A stretch of 64,000 bases of DNA, taken from positions 18,290,618 to 18,354,617 of the forward strand of contig OX438759.1 of assembly GCA_949316235.1 (NCBI GenBank), given 5' to 3'. Shown here in pieces: positions 52,950 through 62,850 of the stretch; the first letter of the stretch is position 1; every line of letters begins with the position of its first letter. The translations under genes were made by a program, and so were the position numbers. The notes under the pieces are model-generated. The model was not told the DNA's origin. It searched no databases and saw only the letters and a list, made by a program, of their open reading frames with translations. Origin of the DNA: Oegoconia quadripuncta (lineage: Eukaryota > Arthropoda > Insecta > Lepidoptera > Autostichidae).

Positions 52950-53369
52950 CTAGGTCCTTACCTATGAAATTTGCGTTTTGTATGAAGAATTTCATTAAGA
53001 CTGTTTTCTCCATACAAACATTTTTGATTTTTTTTTGGGAACAGCAAATTCAAATTTAGCTAAACTTGTGTGTATTATTGGATAACTTTAAGTTAAGTAT
53101 AGGCAGCGTTAATTTTTAAAAGTAACCTCTTTATAAAAGTTTCAGCGAATCTAAGAAATGATTATGGGAAGCACATGAAAAGAGCTCTGTTCAAATTTCT
53201 TTTGTTATGTGATTTAGCCCAGAAATTAAAAAATGTTTCATGTGAAACCTTGAAATAATATTCCATTTTCCAAATAAAAAACAAATTTGGATATAGCTTT
53301 GAAAATGGCAGGAATTGGTACATATGATTAACTAAGAAAAAAAACTCCAATTTCATAGGTAAAGACCCA
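52950..53369 (-). mobile_element. MITE-1 copy 4, complete
   Basis: 420 bp with TA at 52948-52949 and 53370-53371; ends ctaggtccttacctatgaaa and complement ttgggtctttacctatgaaa. Confidence 0.92.
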
Positions 53370-53779
53370 ATATTTGCCCCTTAAGTTTCATTGGTAGTAC
53401 TAGTGGCCTGTTGCCATGGAATGGAAAACGACACGTACACTTAAGGCTTTCATTGACATCTACTACAGAGGCCCATTCATGGCGCTCAAAATATTGACAA
53501 CCCCTTTCAAGCGAGCTTGAAAAGCGCTCGAAAGAAAAAAGGAGGCCCGATTTTTTCCTTACTTAAGTTCCTGTGTGACGTCAATGGAACGCATAGGGGC
53601 TTTGCCGAATAACTCTTTGCGCTCGCACGCTTCACTAGTGATGGGCGAAGAGAACTTAAAACCAAGATGTCTATCTACAAAAAAAAAACCGCTTTCCGTA
53701 AGATTTAAAAGATGTACTTTGTATTTATTTGAATCGCTATATAATTGATTCCTTTAAAACGTTCTGCCGTCGTACCATA
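53370..53779. other. Unassigned sequence
   Basis: No feature recognised. Confidence 0.4.
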
Positions 53780-53917
53780 ATTTTTGCGTTCGATCGCTTT
53801 TGGTAGGAAGTAAGCGTCCTAAAATCCATTATCCGCTCTTCTTATCTTTCTTTCTTATCCTCTAATCTTTACTTCTGTGGCGCTTACGTGGTACCAAATT
53901 TAGCGATTAAACGCAAG
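53780..53917. mobile_element. MITE-3 copy 2
   Basis: Left tttttgcgttcgatcgcttt and right (reversed) ttgcgtttaatcgctaaatt are inverted ends. agcgtcc/cgcttacgtggtacc are internal shared blocks. Confidence 0.5.
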
Positions 53918-54171
53918 TGAACTAAACTGCGAATTTATAGCGATGGATCGCAAAAAAAATGTATATGGAACGTCTCCAGGTCTTTAGTACACATATTTGG
54001 ATGGACGGATTGTTTTATCTACCCTTCAACTATCTTCGTGTCCACTCTCCACTCACTGGGAAAGGATAGAGGCCTTAATCCACCGCACGAGCCCAGTGGA
54101 AATTTATGAATTTGTGTCAGACCAGTGGCCATCTGACAGTTAGTTAAAGACGTTAAAGTATACGTATCTTC
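53918..54171. other. rep-X block and unassigned sequence
   Basis: 54050-54150 (cagaccagtggccatctgac) resembles 20617-20705. Otherwise nothing. Confidence 0.4.
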
Positions 54172-54225
54172 TTTTCTTTTTATGCACAACGGGTTGGTAC
54201 TTGACCTCAAGCACACTCTGCCGGG
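54172..54225 (-). repeat. SINE-A tail fragment
   Basis: tttttatgcacaacgggttg, gtacttgacctcaagcac; then stops. Confidence 0.75.
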
Positions 54226-54334
54226 AACCAACCACGGTCAGGAGAATCAACTTTTTTGTGTTATTTTCTAAAGTTGGTTTCTCCCGTGGGTGCCGTAGGA
54301 ATTTACATCAAAAACATATTTATATTTATAATTT

Positions 54335-54515
54335 ATTGCACACTAGTACACATAAAAGTCAAACACATACTAGATACAGGATGTACAAAAGGCAAGGCAA
54401 AGCTTATCTCTAAAAAGAGATTTCTTCCGACAAGAGCCTACAAATGTGAAGGAAAACAGGTTCGATAGGATAGACAGACATACATACGTGCACTGAGAAA
54501 AAAGTGACAATAATC
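54335..54515 (-). repeat. L-V LINE 3' UTR
   Basis: Complement of the 35095 copy: aatttattgcacactagtac, tctaaaaagagatttcttcc, ggaaaacaggttcgatagga. Confidence 0.72.
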
Positions 54516-54631
54516 AACTTAAAACCAAAAGACTATAATAATAATACGTCAAATATAAAAAAATAAATATCTATTTAATATTAAATAAAATAAGTAGGTA
54601 CGTAAGTTTTAATTATAAAATAAATGAGGAA
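54516..54631. other. Unassigned sequence
   Basis: No feature recognised. Confidence 0.4.
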
Positions 54632-54785
54632 TGTTTTTTTTTATATATGAGAGGGCGGCAAACGAGCCTGCGGGTCACCTGATGGAAAGCAATCACCGCC
54701 GCCCATGGACACCCGCAACACCAAAAGGGTCACAGATGCATTGCCGGCATTTGAGGAAGATGTAGCCTCGTTTCTTGACGGACTT
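54632..54785 (-). pseudogene. L-C LINE C-terminal fragment
   Basis: Poly-T, gagggcggcaaacgagcctg, complement of the [14 protein letters not shown] region; joins rep-E at 54786. Confidence 0.75.
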
Positions 54786-54915
54786 TTTATGGTGATGGGC
54801 ACGTGTGTATTTCTGCGTATTTCGAAAAGTAAACCGTGGATGTTATTTTATAGTTTGGAACACCCGAACGCTAACGTTGGGATGTCCCTGAACACCCCAT
54901 TTGGGATGAGAGTCG
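54786..54915 (+). repeat. rep-E copy
   Basis: atggtgatgggcacgtgtgt, aaaccgtggatgttatttta, gaacacccgaacgctaacgt. Confidence 0.6.
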
Positions 54916-55017
54916 GTACGTTATTCTGACGTTTTGATTCAGTTGTAATATAAATCATGCATCTACAACCAGAGTCTAAAACTAAGTGTAAGTTCCTTTC
55001 TGCACTAAAGTTATTTA

Positions 55018-55108
55018 AATAAATAAATATTTCGGACACTTCATCTAGTGACAGTAGAAACATCTAGTCCCAAACTAAGCAAAGCTTGTAATACGGATAC
55101 TAGATAAT
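55018..55108 (-). repeat. SINE-B fragment, rearranged
   Basis: ataaataaatatttcggaca, then agtgacagtagaaacatcta in place of the usual spacer, aactaagcaaagcttgta. Confidence 0.7.
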
Positions 55109-55109
55109 T

Positions 55110-55290
55110 TAACCTTTTTTTTACGCACGTGTTAGCACTTGACCTCAATCACACCTGATGTGAAGTGAAGATGAGGTCGAAGGTGGAAGCGTACTGACCC
55201 GGAAACCCCAACACATTTGGTGGCCTGGCTATCCTATCTCTGACAAACGGAACACAACAATGCTATTAACATTGCTGCTTGGCGACAGAT
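55110..55290 (-). repeat. SINE-A 3' part, broken by L-C
   Basis: T-tail, gtgttagcacttgacctcaa to gctgcttggcgacagattt, where an L-C poly-T begins. Confidence 0.82.
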
Positions 55291-55385
55291 TTTTTTTTTT
55301 TTTTTATGAGAGGGCGGCAAACGAGCATGCGTGTCACTTGATGGAAAGCAATCACCGCCGCCCATGGACACCCGCAACACCAACG
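55291..55385 (-). pseudogene. L-C LINE end, nested in SINE-A
   Basis: Poly-T followed by gagggcggcaaacgagcatg to acacccgcaacaccaa; a very short 5'-truncated copy inserted into the SINE body. Confidence 0.78.
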
Positions 55386-55621
55386 CAACGCAAGATGGTT
55401 TATCTTAGGTTAAAATATGTCTTAGGTTAAAATAAATAAATTTGTCTTAGGTTAAAATATGCAAACATTGTAAACTAATTTTGTGATCTAATACTAGGTA
55501 GGTATATTTGAAATGTCATTTCTTTATAAAAAAGAATAATGGTAATAGGTACATAACTGCTAATTAAATATACTGGGGGCAGTACGCTCAAAATACTAGT
55601 ACCCTATCTATACATAATATA
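55386..55621. other. Unassigned sequence
   Basis: gtcttaggttaaaata is repeated at 55418 and 55444; otherwise nothing. Confidence 0.4.
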
Positions 55622-56044
55622 TTGGGTCTTTATCTATGAAATTGGAGTTTTTTTTCTTCGTCAATCATATGTACCAATTCCTGCGATTTTCAAAGCTGTA
55701 TCCAAATTTGTTTTTTATTTGGAAAATGGAATATTATTTCAAGGTTTCACATGAAATATTTTTTAATTTCTGGGCTAAATCACATAATAAAAAAAATTTA
55801 AACAGAGCTCTTTTCATGTGCTTCCCATAATCATTTCTTAGATTCGCTGAAACTTGTATAAATCCGTTACTTTTAAAAATTAACGCTGCCTAATACTTAA
55901 CTTAATGTTATCCGATAATACATACAAAGTTTAGCTTAATTTGGATTTGCCGTTCACAAAAAAAAATCAAAAATGTTTGTACGGAGAAAACAGTCTTAAT
56001 TAAATTCTTCATACAAAACGCCAATTTCATAGGTAAGGACCCAG
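55622..56044 (+). mobile_element. MITE-1 copy 5, complete
   Basis: 423 bp, TA at 55620-55621 and 56045-56046; ends ttgggtctttatctatgaaa and complement ctgggtccttacctatgaaa. Confidence 0.92.
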
Positions 56045-56492
56045 TAATACAGATTTTTGAATAAACCAAAATCCGTATTAAACACATCACTATTTCAAGT
56101 CGCAAATTGAAAGCGCTGTTTTCGTTGCAAATTGTGAGATTGGCTCCTCTTTTCGAGTTCGAAAAACTGCTGAGTGGGTACCAACTGATTTAAAACGAGG
56201 TTGCGTTCTGTATCTTTTTGTGGAGTCAATACTGTTCCGACTTCCGTGAATATTGGCAAGGATTTGTGAAATGAATAAAGATTTCTTTGATAGAGCAACA
56301 AGTTCTACGTATCCTATACATATTAGTGAAGTGTATACTTATATATACCTAGTTATAAAAGTATATAAGGTGACTTGTAATTAGTTCCTGATACCGTCAT
56401 ATATGTATGTCCTTATAATTACAAAATAATTTAATAATTTCTTAATTTAATAATTTTGATTTTAGTTTTCTTAATTCTCGAAAAAAAATATG
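56045..56492. other. Unassigned sequence
   Basis: No feature recognised. Confidence 0.4.
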
Positions 56493-56828
56493 TGAAACCG
56501 TGGCTCGATGTAAACAACATTTGGTTTACGATTCGGAGGTCGCAGGTTCGATGGGGCCTTTTTGAGCGGGGTATATGTTTAAATACTCGGTTTGGTTAGT
56601 GGTAGGGCATTTTAAATGTCCGCCTGGCTAGCTACCACCATCTTATCTAAATCTGCCGCCAAGCAGCAATGTTAATAGCATTGTTGTGTTCCAGTTGTCA
56701 GAGACAAGATAGCCAGTCCTCCATATGTGTTGGGGTTTCCGGGTCAGTACGCTTCCACGTTCGAAATCATCTTCACTTAACATCAGTTGTGATTGAAATC
56801 AAGTACCAACCCGTTGTGCAAAAAAAAA
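56493..56828 (+). repeat. SINE-A, full length
   Basis: Head ccgtggctcgatgtaaacaa; box B altered (gcaggttcgatgggg, followed by a small insertion); body close to consensus, A-tail at 56821. Confidence 0.87.
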
Positions 56829-56829
56829 T

Positions 56830-56922
56830 CATTGGTTCAGTGGCTTGCCTGGAAATTGAACCCAGACCTCCCAAATTGGAAGGCTGCATCTTAACCGCTG
56901 AGCTACCAACGCTCTCGACGAA
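56830..56922 (-). repeat. SINE-D head fragment
   Basis: Complement of the head: ctcccaaattggaaggctgc, taaccgctgagctaccaacg. Confidence 0.75.
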
Positions 56923-57467
56923 AGTCCATTAGTCGCCTCTTGCTACACCCACAGAAAGAGACGAGTTAGTTCTATTCTTTTTACATCCCGAAACTAAACG
57001 TGGGAACAGTAAAAGAATTCCCAAATAAGCAATAACACCGTCTTATTAATCAAACTTCACGTAATAAACGTTAAAAGTAACTCCGTTTAAGAATATAACA
57101 ACTTCATGTCCCACAAAAAACCAAATCCTCGAAGAGTTCTTCGAGGGAGAACATAAAAATTATTTACACATTTCTCTCCCTAACCTCACTTCGGACAGAT
57201 TAAGTTCTCACGTAGCCACCATATTTCTTGGGCAAGCGACGTACTCGCGATATGCTTTCTGGCCCGTAAATAAAAACAAAAAGTGGAGTAGACTGAGTAA
57301 TTTATGGCATTGCGGTCGACAATTTTCGGAGCTGAAAAGGTCATGTCTAAATGTTGTTTGTTTTTGATAAAGAATAAAACGTGCAAGATGATTCGAAGTC
57401 GTTCCATTGAGATTACAGGCTTATATCTAATTGTTATAGTTTATTTTATTTTTCAAAACTATTATAT
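56923..57467. other. Unassigned sequence
   Basis: Probably includes upstream, decayed parts of the LINE that follows; small frames at 57186 and 57304 have no clear motif. Confidence 0.35.
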
Positions 57468-57970
57468 AAGTTCACGATTCGGTCAGTGAGACTGTGGAAC
57501 GCACTACCGTATGCAATCCGCGCAAGTCAGTAGTTGAGGCTGGGCTGGACCTTGCACGTCCAAATACATGAGTTTTCGTTTTAAAATTGTTTCGATTCAA
57601 AGGTATTTGTTTAGAAACTCCAACCACATTCTACACTCTCACTCAGGCATACACACAAATGCTGTAAAGCAATGCCTTAGTTTGTAGCTTATTTACTATC
57701 AAAGTTACTGGTTAATATTTTTGAAAATTAGAAATCCCTATAAATTTGGCTTTAAAAATGTTGAGAAATATTTGTTTGAAATGTATGCTGTGTGATTCTT
57801 ATATAAATAAAAAAAAAGGTCCATCGTTAGTAATTTTCAAGAAAAGAGTAAAAGAGCATTATTTGTCTTTATGATTTCTCCTCAGTATTATAGTAATTAT
57901 TTAATTATTTACCATAATATGAGTATTAAAGAGAGAATATATACTTATTTATACTTCTTACTATATACAT

Positions 57971-58006
57971 TCAGTGTAATAAGTATCGGGAATTTGTCAA
58001 TAAAAC
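57971..58006 (+). repeat. Mariner left terminal inverted repeat (3' side of the gene)
   Basis: gtgtaataagtatcgggaat then ttgtcaataaaa. It matches the right TIR with two internal differences over about 32 bp. Confidence 0.9.
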
Positions 58007-58018
58007 AAAAAATACAAA

Positions 58019-59092
58019 TTATTCATCTAAATTTATTTTATCGCCTTCAAAGTAGGCCCCATCGCTTGCAATACAACATCTCCACCGCTTCACCCAGTCT
58101 TCCATACATTTTTCATAGGCTATTTGCGGTATGGCCTTTAGCTCATTCAGCGAATTTTCTTTTATGGCTTCTATCGACTCAAAACGTTTTCCTCGAAGTG
58201 GTAATTTTAACTTGGGAAATAAAAAAAAGTCAGACGGAGCCATATCAGGTGAATACGGTGCTTGGTCGAGAACTTTTGTTGAATTTTTCGCTAAAAACTC
58301 TTTCACTATAATGGCTGTGTGTGATGGTGCATTATCATGGTGCAGCATCCATGAGTTGTGTTGCCACAAATCTGGACGTTTTCGGCGGATACTCTCACGC
58401 AAACGCTTCATGACGCCTAAATAATATTCTTTATTCACTGTTTCTCCCTCTGGAAGGAATTCGGAGTGAACCACACCACGGTAGTCAAAAAAAACTGTCA
58501 GCATCACCTTGATTTTGGAGCGACTTTGCCGCGGTTTTTTGGGTTTCGGCTCGTTTTCGAGACGCCATTCTGAAGACTGTTGGCTTGTTTGCATGTCGTA
58601 CTCATAAACCCATGTCTCGTCGCCAGTTATTATACGTTTCATAAAGGTCGGATCCGTAGAAGCTCGGGAAACCATGTCTTCAGCGACATGCTTTCGCTGC
58701 GCTTTTTGAACAAAATTGAGCTCTTTTGGAACTAGTCGAGCGGCGACGCGTTTCATGCCTAAAATGTCAATGAGAATGTTGTGGACGGACTTAAAAGATA
58801 TGTTCACCTCACTAGCCAACTCTCTCAGACTCATACGTCGATTTTCGAGCACTAGCTTCTTGATTCTGTCGATGTTTTCTTTGGTCGTAGCGGTTGAAGG
58901 TCTACCAGAACGAGGCAAGTCTACTACTACTTCTCGGCCTTCTTTAAAAGCCTTATACCATTCATAAGCCCTTGTTTTCGATATACACGATTCGCCGTAG
59001 GTATTTCGCAACATTTTTAGTGATTCACCACATGAAATATCATTTGAAACACAAAATTTAAGGCACACTCTTTGTTCAACAATATTTTCCAT
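58019..59092 (-). CDS. Mariner transposase, intact 357-aa ORF
   Basis: Mariner-family transposases cut and paste their own element between TA dinucleotides in the nucleus. The N-terminal half (residues about 1-115) is the paired-type helix-turn-helix DNA-binding region, with ISKTRAYEWYKAFKEGRE and the RSGRPST linker. RLVPKELNF at 119-127 is the WVPHEL-type motif. The catalytic triad is visible: D158 in TGDETWVYEYD, D253 in HHDNAPSHT, D288 in YSPDMAPSDFFLF, giving 94 residues between the first pair and exactly 34 between the second, which is D,D34D. No stop or frameshift occurs; family members are usually about 345-360 aa. The ATG at 59092 is the first in frame and lies about 190 bp inside the right TIR. 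Activity is possible but cannot be judged from sequence alone. The subfamily is not assigned. Confidence 0.97.
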   Translation of the reverse strand: MENIVEQRVCLKFCVSNDISCGESLKMLRNTYGESCISKTRAYEWYKAFKEGREVVVDLPRSGRPSTATTKENIDRIKKLVLENRRMSLRELASEVNISFKSVHNILIDILGMKRVAARLVPKELNFVQKAQRKHVAEDMVSRASTDPTFMKRIITGDETWVYEYDMQTSQQSSEWRLENEPKPKKPRQSRSKIKVMLTVFFDYRGVVHSEFLPEGETVNKEYYLGVMKRLRESIRRKRPDLWQHNSWMLHHDNAPSHTAIIVKEFLAKNSTKVLDQAPYSPDMAPSDFFLFPKLKLPLRGKRFESIEAIKENSLNELKAIPQIAYEKCMEDWVKRWRCCIASDGAYFEGDKINLDE

Positions 59093-59248
59093 TGTAAAAA
59101 TCGCCGAGGACTCAAAACTATGACCAACAAAAAGTGTAGTTTAAAACAAATTAAATGACAGATCCCGCTCAAATTTTGCGCGCTAAATCAGTACAGTGCT
59201 ACCAACATGCAGTAAAAAAATTAGAACGACCTCTTTTACGCGGGTCTT

Positions 59249-59285
59249 TTTATTGACATATTCCCGATACTTTTTACACAGAGTA
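59249..59285 (-). repeat. Mariner right terminal inverted repeat (5' side of the gene)
   Basis: Reversed it reads gtgtaaaaagtatcgggaat then atgtcaataaaa, pairing with the left TIR. Confidence 0.9.
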
Positions 59286-59739
59286 GTATATATGTATATT
59301 GGATAGGTTATGTGGTATATTAATGTTATTTATTCGTTTTTGTTTGGGTATTTATTTATGTATATTATTTTTTATAAAATAATTTTCAAATGTTGTGCCT
59401 ACACTATTTTCTGCCCAATCTAATAAACACTATGTATCTCTAAGGTTTGCTGGTAGAAAACTCTATCGGCGTTAAGCTCGCCTTTGTAATTTTTCATTAA
59501 TTATCAATTTATTCTATAATAATAATAATAATAATTGGTTCAATAACTTAATTAGGTATATTTTATTAATTGAATCCAATATGTTACGGGAATAATCTTA
59601 CACAATATTCATTTACCAATAACGTTAGTTTTAATTTCAGAATTCCATTTGTCCCACGATCAACCCTCAGATTTCAGCAGAATACCAGTGTTTTGCCCGC
59701 CTCGGGCAAATCCATACACTGAGCTGTAGCATTTTAGTA

Positions 59740-59870
59740 TACTGCGGCACACACATAATATTTGTTATTTCTGTGCTTGTGTTTTATTGTTTTTAGTTGT
59801 ATTTTTCATATGTAAAATTTGTTACGTGTGTGTACATGGATACAAATAAATGCTTATCTATCTATCTATC
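59740..59870 (+). repeat. LINE 3' end with (CTAT)n tail
   Basis: actgcggcacacacataata, gtgtgtacatggatacaaat, then aaatgcttat and (CTAT)n at 59857-59872. The tail is like L-cr but the UTR sequence differs. Confidence 0.5.
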
Positions 59871-60050
59871 TATACGGACACGTGTACCCGAGTTATGGAT
59901 GTTTTCATTTATAATAAGTATTTATTTACAAAAAAAAATGGATTAATGTAGTATATCAACCATCTGGTATCCACAACACAAGCTTATAGTTGCTTAAAGT
60001 GAAACTAGATGGCGCTGTGTGTATGTCAAGGATATTTATTTATTATTATT
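59871..60050 (+). repeat. SINE-C, head-truncated
   Basis: cggacacgtgtacccgagtt, tcaaccatctggtatccaca, ctagatggcgctgtgtgtat, TTTA tail. It follows a (CTAT)n tail directly. Confidence 0.83.
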
Positions 60051-60309
60051 ATTTATTGTCTATGTGCAATGCATATTTATGTAACAATTTTGTGTACAAT
60101 AAAGATATTAAGATAGAATAAAGCGTTAATCGTGTCATTTGATGGTCGCGTTGGTAGCCTATTCCTCATAATTACATCATTAAAGTAAATAAAGAAAACT
60201 TGGACAAAATAAGAGTTCGAAATAAATTTCGCATGGTAGGAGCCCTAAGACTCATGCCAGTTGCATATCAAAACAAGGGCAGCGCGGGCCATTAAAAAAA
60301 AAATTAAAC
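60051..60309. other. Unassigned; LINE-like end at 60095
   Basis: tgtgtacaataaagatatta (60092-60111) resembles a LINE terminus. Confidence 0.35.
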
Positions 60310-60541
60310 TACAGTTCTCGAGGCGTAAGCTCAGCTTTGCATTTGTGTGAGTGACGTCAAGCTGCTAGCGGTACAAGAGGTGAAGTGCGGCATGTGCGCG
60401 GCAGGGAAGCGACGCGTAGCGGACACGCCGCGCCTCAGGCCGCGTTTAAACAATGCGCGGGACGCGCTGCGCCACAAGCCGTATCTCTATCTGTGTGCAC
60501 TCACACAAATGCAAAGCTGATCCTACGCCTCGAGAACTGTA
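60310..60541. mobile_element. GC-rich TIR element, 232 bp
   Basis: 44-bp inverted ends (60310-60353 and 60498-60541), beginning tacagttctcgaggcgta, differ at two positions by eye. The 144-bp core is CpG-rich (gcatgtgcgcggcag, gacacgccgcgcctc, aatgcgcgggacgcgctgcg), unlike the AT-rich flanks. The 85-codon frame across it (60385-60642) is not considered a gene. Confidence 0.7.
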
Positions 60542-60620
60542 CCTATGCCAATAACTTCTATTTCACTTACCTAATATTTTTTCCTCACGGGAAAAAAACT
60601 CATCAGGTATATGACGCACT
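60540..60620 (-). repeat. MITE-2 terminal fragment
   Basis: Complement of taggtaagtgaaatagaagt / attggcatagg, as at 14030; then tcatcaggtata. Adjoins the GC-rich TIR element, which may be part of the same composite. Confidence 0.5.
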
Positions 60621-60722
60621 GAAACTATCCTTACAGGTATAGTGATAGATAATTGCATTGAAAATATATATCTGCTACACTCACCTAAATTAATTTAATT
60701 TAATTTAATGGATATTGTTATC

Positions 60723-61062
60723 TTTTTTTTTTTTTTATCCACAACGGGTTAGCACTTGACCTCAATCACACCTGATGTTAAGTGAAGATGAGGCCGCAGG
60801 TGGTAGCGTACTGACCCGGAAACCCCATCTTATTTGGGGGACTGGCTATCTTATCTTTGAGAACCGGAATACAACAATGTTATTAACATTGCTATTTGGC
60901 GGCAGATTTAGATAAGATGGTGGTAGCTAGCCAGGCGGACATTTAATATGCCCTACCACCAACCAAACCGTGTACTAAATATGTACCCCGCTGGGGATCG
61001 AACCCGCGACCTCCGAAACGTAAACCCAATGTTGTTTACATTGAGCCACGGAGGCGGTTATC
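60723..61062 (-). repeat. SINE-A, full length
   Basis: T-tail at 60723, atccacaacgggttagcact; head complement aacgtaaacccaatgttgtt, ccacggaggcggtt. ttatct on both sides (60717 and 61058) is a possible short target duplication. Confidence 0.9.
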
Positions 61063-61356
61063 TGACAATAATTTAATTATTATTAGATATTATTATTATT
61101 GTTATTATTATTTAAAGAAAGATCGCGTGAAAGAAAACGTTCATTAAGTTATAATATAGGGTCCTTCCAAAAATAGTGTAAAATATTTTATGAGCCCAAT
61201 TTATGACAAAAACAAAATTTCCCATTTTTTTTTCTTATTTTTTCATAAATCCTAATTTACCGAAAATGTTATTGTTAACGTTCCCAATCGTAAGCGCGAC
61301 ACTCACGACATTCATATCATTCATTTGGAGTGGATGGGTGCATGCAACATATGATA
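61063..61356. other. Unassigned; short (TTA)n
   Basis: TTATTATTATTG runs near 61078-61110; no family recognised. Confidence 0.4.
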
Positions 61357-61412
61357 TAAATAAATAAATATTTCGAACTCTTATACCAATCATCTAGTCC
61401 CAAACTAAGTAA
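61357..61412 (-). repeat. SINE-B 3' scrap
   Basis: ataaataaataaatatttcg, accaatcatctagtcccaaa, in opposite orientation to the following SINE-B. Confidence 0.7.
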
Positions 61413-61440
61413 ATAAACAAATAAATATAAACAAATATAG

Positions 61441-61800
61441 GAAGGGTAAATGTATGTATGATGAATACGAACATTTATAAGTGAAAAGATAAGGTTAACA
61501 ATACCCCGCGAGGGGTAAATGTATGTATTATGAATACGAACATTTATAAGTGAAAAGATAAGGTAAACAATACCCCGCGAGGGGTAAATGTATGTATGAT
61601 GAATACGAACATTTCTGAGTGAAAAGATAACGTAAACAATACCCCGCGAGGGGTAAATGCATGTATAATGAATATGAACATTTATTCCCTAGTCATGGAT
61701 GTTTATATAAATATTTATGTGTAAGTTTATCCATTATCTATAGCACAAGCTTAGCTTAGTTTGAGACTAGATGATTGGTGTAGGTATCCAAAATATTTAT
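61441..61800 (+). repeat. SINE-B with an internal 69-bp tandem repeat
   Basis: The block gaggggtaaatgtatgta ... gaacatttataagtgaaaag is repeated with 69-bp period at 61441, 61510, 61579 and 61648. The last unit continues into normal SINE-B (tagtcatggatgtttatata to ggtgtaggtatccaaaatat, TTTA tail). The junction phrase ataccccgc contains the end of the tRNA-like head. Confidence 0.93.
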
Positions 61801-61934
61801 TTATTTAATTATATTATTATTATTTTTCTTCAATGAAGCACGCATTGAATAGAGAAAACCAAAACTTAAATTCTTTTTTTTTTTTTTTTTTTAATTAGAA
61901 TTCGTTGTTTTCTAAGCTTACGTCAGTTGAATTT
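61801..61934. other. Unassigned; T-run
   Basis: Poly-T near 61876-61892. Confidence 0.4.
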
Positions 61935-62045
61935 TTTTATTATTATTAAATGGATTCGCGTTTGACCACAATCTCACCTGATGGAAAGTGACGATGTGGT
62001 CGAAGATGAAGAACGCGATCCCATAGTAAATGCCTATTCGCCAGG
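61935..62045 (-). pseudogene. L-D LINE 3' fragment
   Basis: tggattcgcgtttgaccaca, atctcacctgatggaaagtg, acgatgtggtcgaagatgaa; ends early. Confidence 0.72.
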
Positions 62046-62664
62046 CCATATATAATAATAATAATAAAAATTGATGATTTTAGGACTAGGTAATACATAG
62101 AACTCATTTGTGGGAAGACTGGTGCCTGAAAAGGAAGAACCAGAATTACAGGTCAACCGGCCCCCCAGCTATGGACATAGTGTATTAGAGCAGAGATATG
62201 GTGATTGAGCAAGAAACACTTAAGGAAATATAAATTAATGTACCAAGGATTCAGAAAAGGCACTAGGTGTTCCTACATCAGATATATAGCTAGCCTATTT
62301 GCAAGCTTACGGCTTAACACCTACTTATTTGTTTCGTTCCAACCCCAACGAGGGGGAAGGAAGTGTAATTTTACACTTGAAGATAATATCTCTTCGCTCT
62401 GAATAATGAATGCGCTTTCCGTCGGCTCACGTGTTATATTGATTGTCTTACTGATTGTGTAACTGTGGGCTGATTTACAGTGAGATGGTGTGTCTGACTG
62501 TCTGTTGTTCTAACGTGTTAACGGACGGTAAACAAGATACAATTGAATTTTATATTTGTGAAGTGATGGTGATTAAGCTGAAATTTGGCAAAATTGTGTA
62601 AGTTCGGTGACAATGCAATATTATGGTACCATCGAGCTGATCTTATCCATCATCATCATTGATG
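62046..62664. other. Unassigned sequence
   Basis: A 65-codon frame (62205-62402) has no motif. Confidence 0.4.
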
Positions 62665-62850
62665 TCTTGCCTGCTGGCCATGTACAAATGAGGTTTTATT
62701 AAATTAATTACTTATGTGCATTTAAAACGGCGAAGGAATACATCGTGAGGAAACCTACATGCCTGAGAAAGAAAATCGAAGGCATGTGAAGTCGCCAACC
62801 CGCACTGGGCCAGCGTGGCCCATACTCCTTCAATATGAGTGTACGGTTTA
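62665..62850 (+). repeat. SINE-D body, head-truncated
   Basis: gccatgtacaaatgaggttt, tcgtgaggaaacctacatgc, aacccgcactgggccagcgt. Confidence 0.78.

Larger units (their letters stand above)
57968..59287 (-). mobile_element. Full-length mariner transposon
   Basis: About 1.32 kb with TIRs at both ends and a single intact transposase gene on the minus strand. The typical mariner size is about 1.3 kb. TA dinucleotides lie at both borders (the flanks are TATA-rich, so the exact TA is ambiguous by a few bases). Inserted into the L-V 3' UTR, so it is younger than that LINE copy. Confidence 0.93.
57468..59535 (+). pseudogene. L-V LINE (ORF2 end and 3' UTR), split by a 290-bp gap and a mariner
   Basis: 57468-57533 reads KFTIRSVRLWNALPYAIRAS and a stop. 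57826-57876 reads SLVIFKKRVKEHYLSL and a stop. Both are parts of the familiar C-terminus (RLWNALP ... FKKRVKEHYL) of jockey/CR1-like LINEs, separated by about 290 bp that does not fit. The 3' UTR begins at 57877, is interrupted by the mariner, and resumes after 59287 to the signature gtttgctggtagaaaactct / taagctcgcctttgta and an AATAATAAT tail near 59535. This ties the anonymous L-V 3' ends to an ORF2 type. Confidence 0.75.

Noticed and set aside
58131..58967. Plus-strand ORFs of 97 and 83 codons
   Set aside because: Antisense shadows of the mariner transposase.
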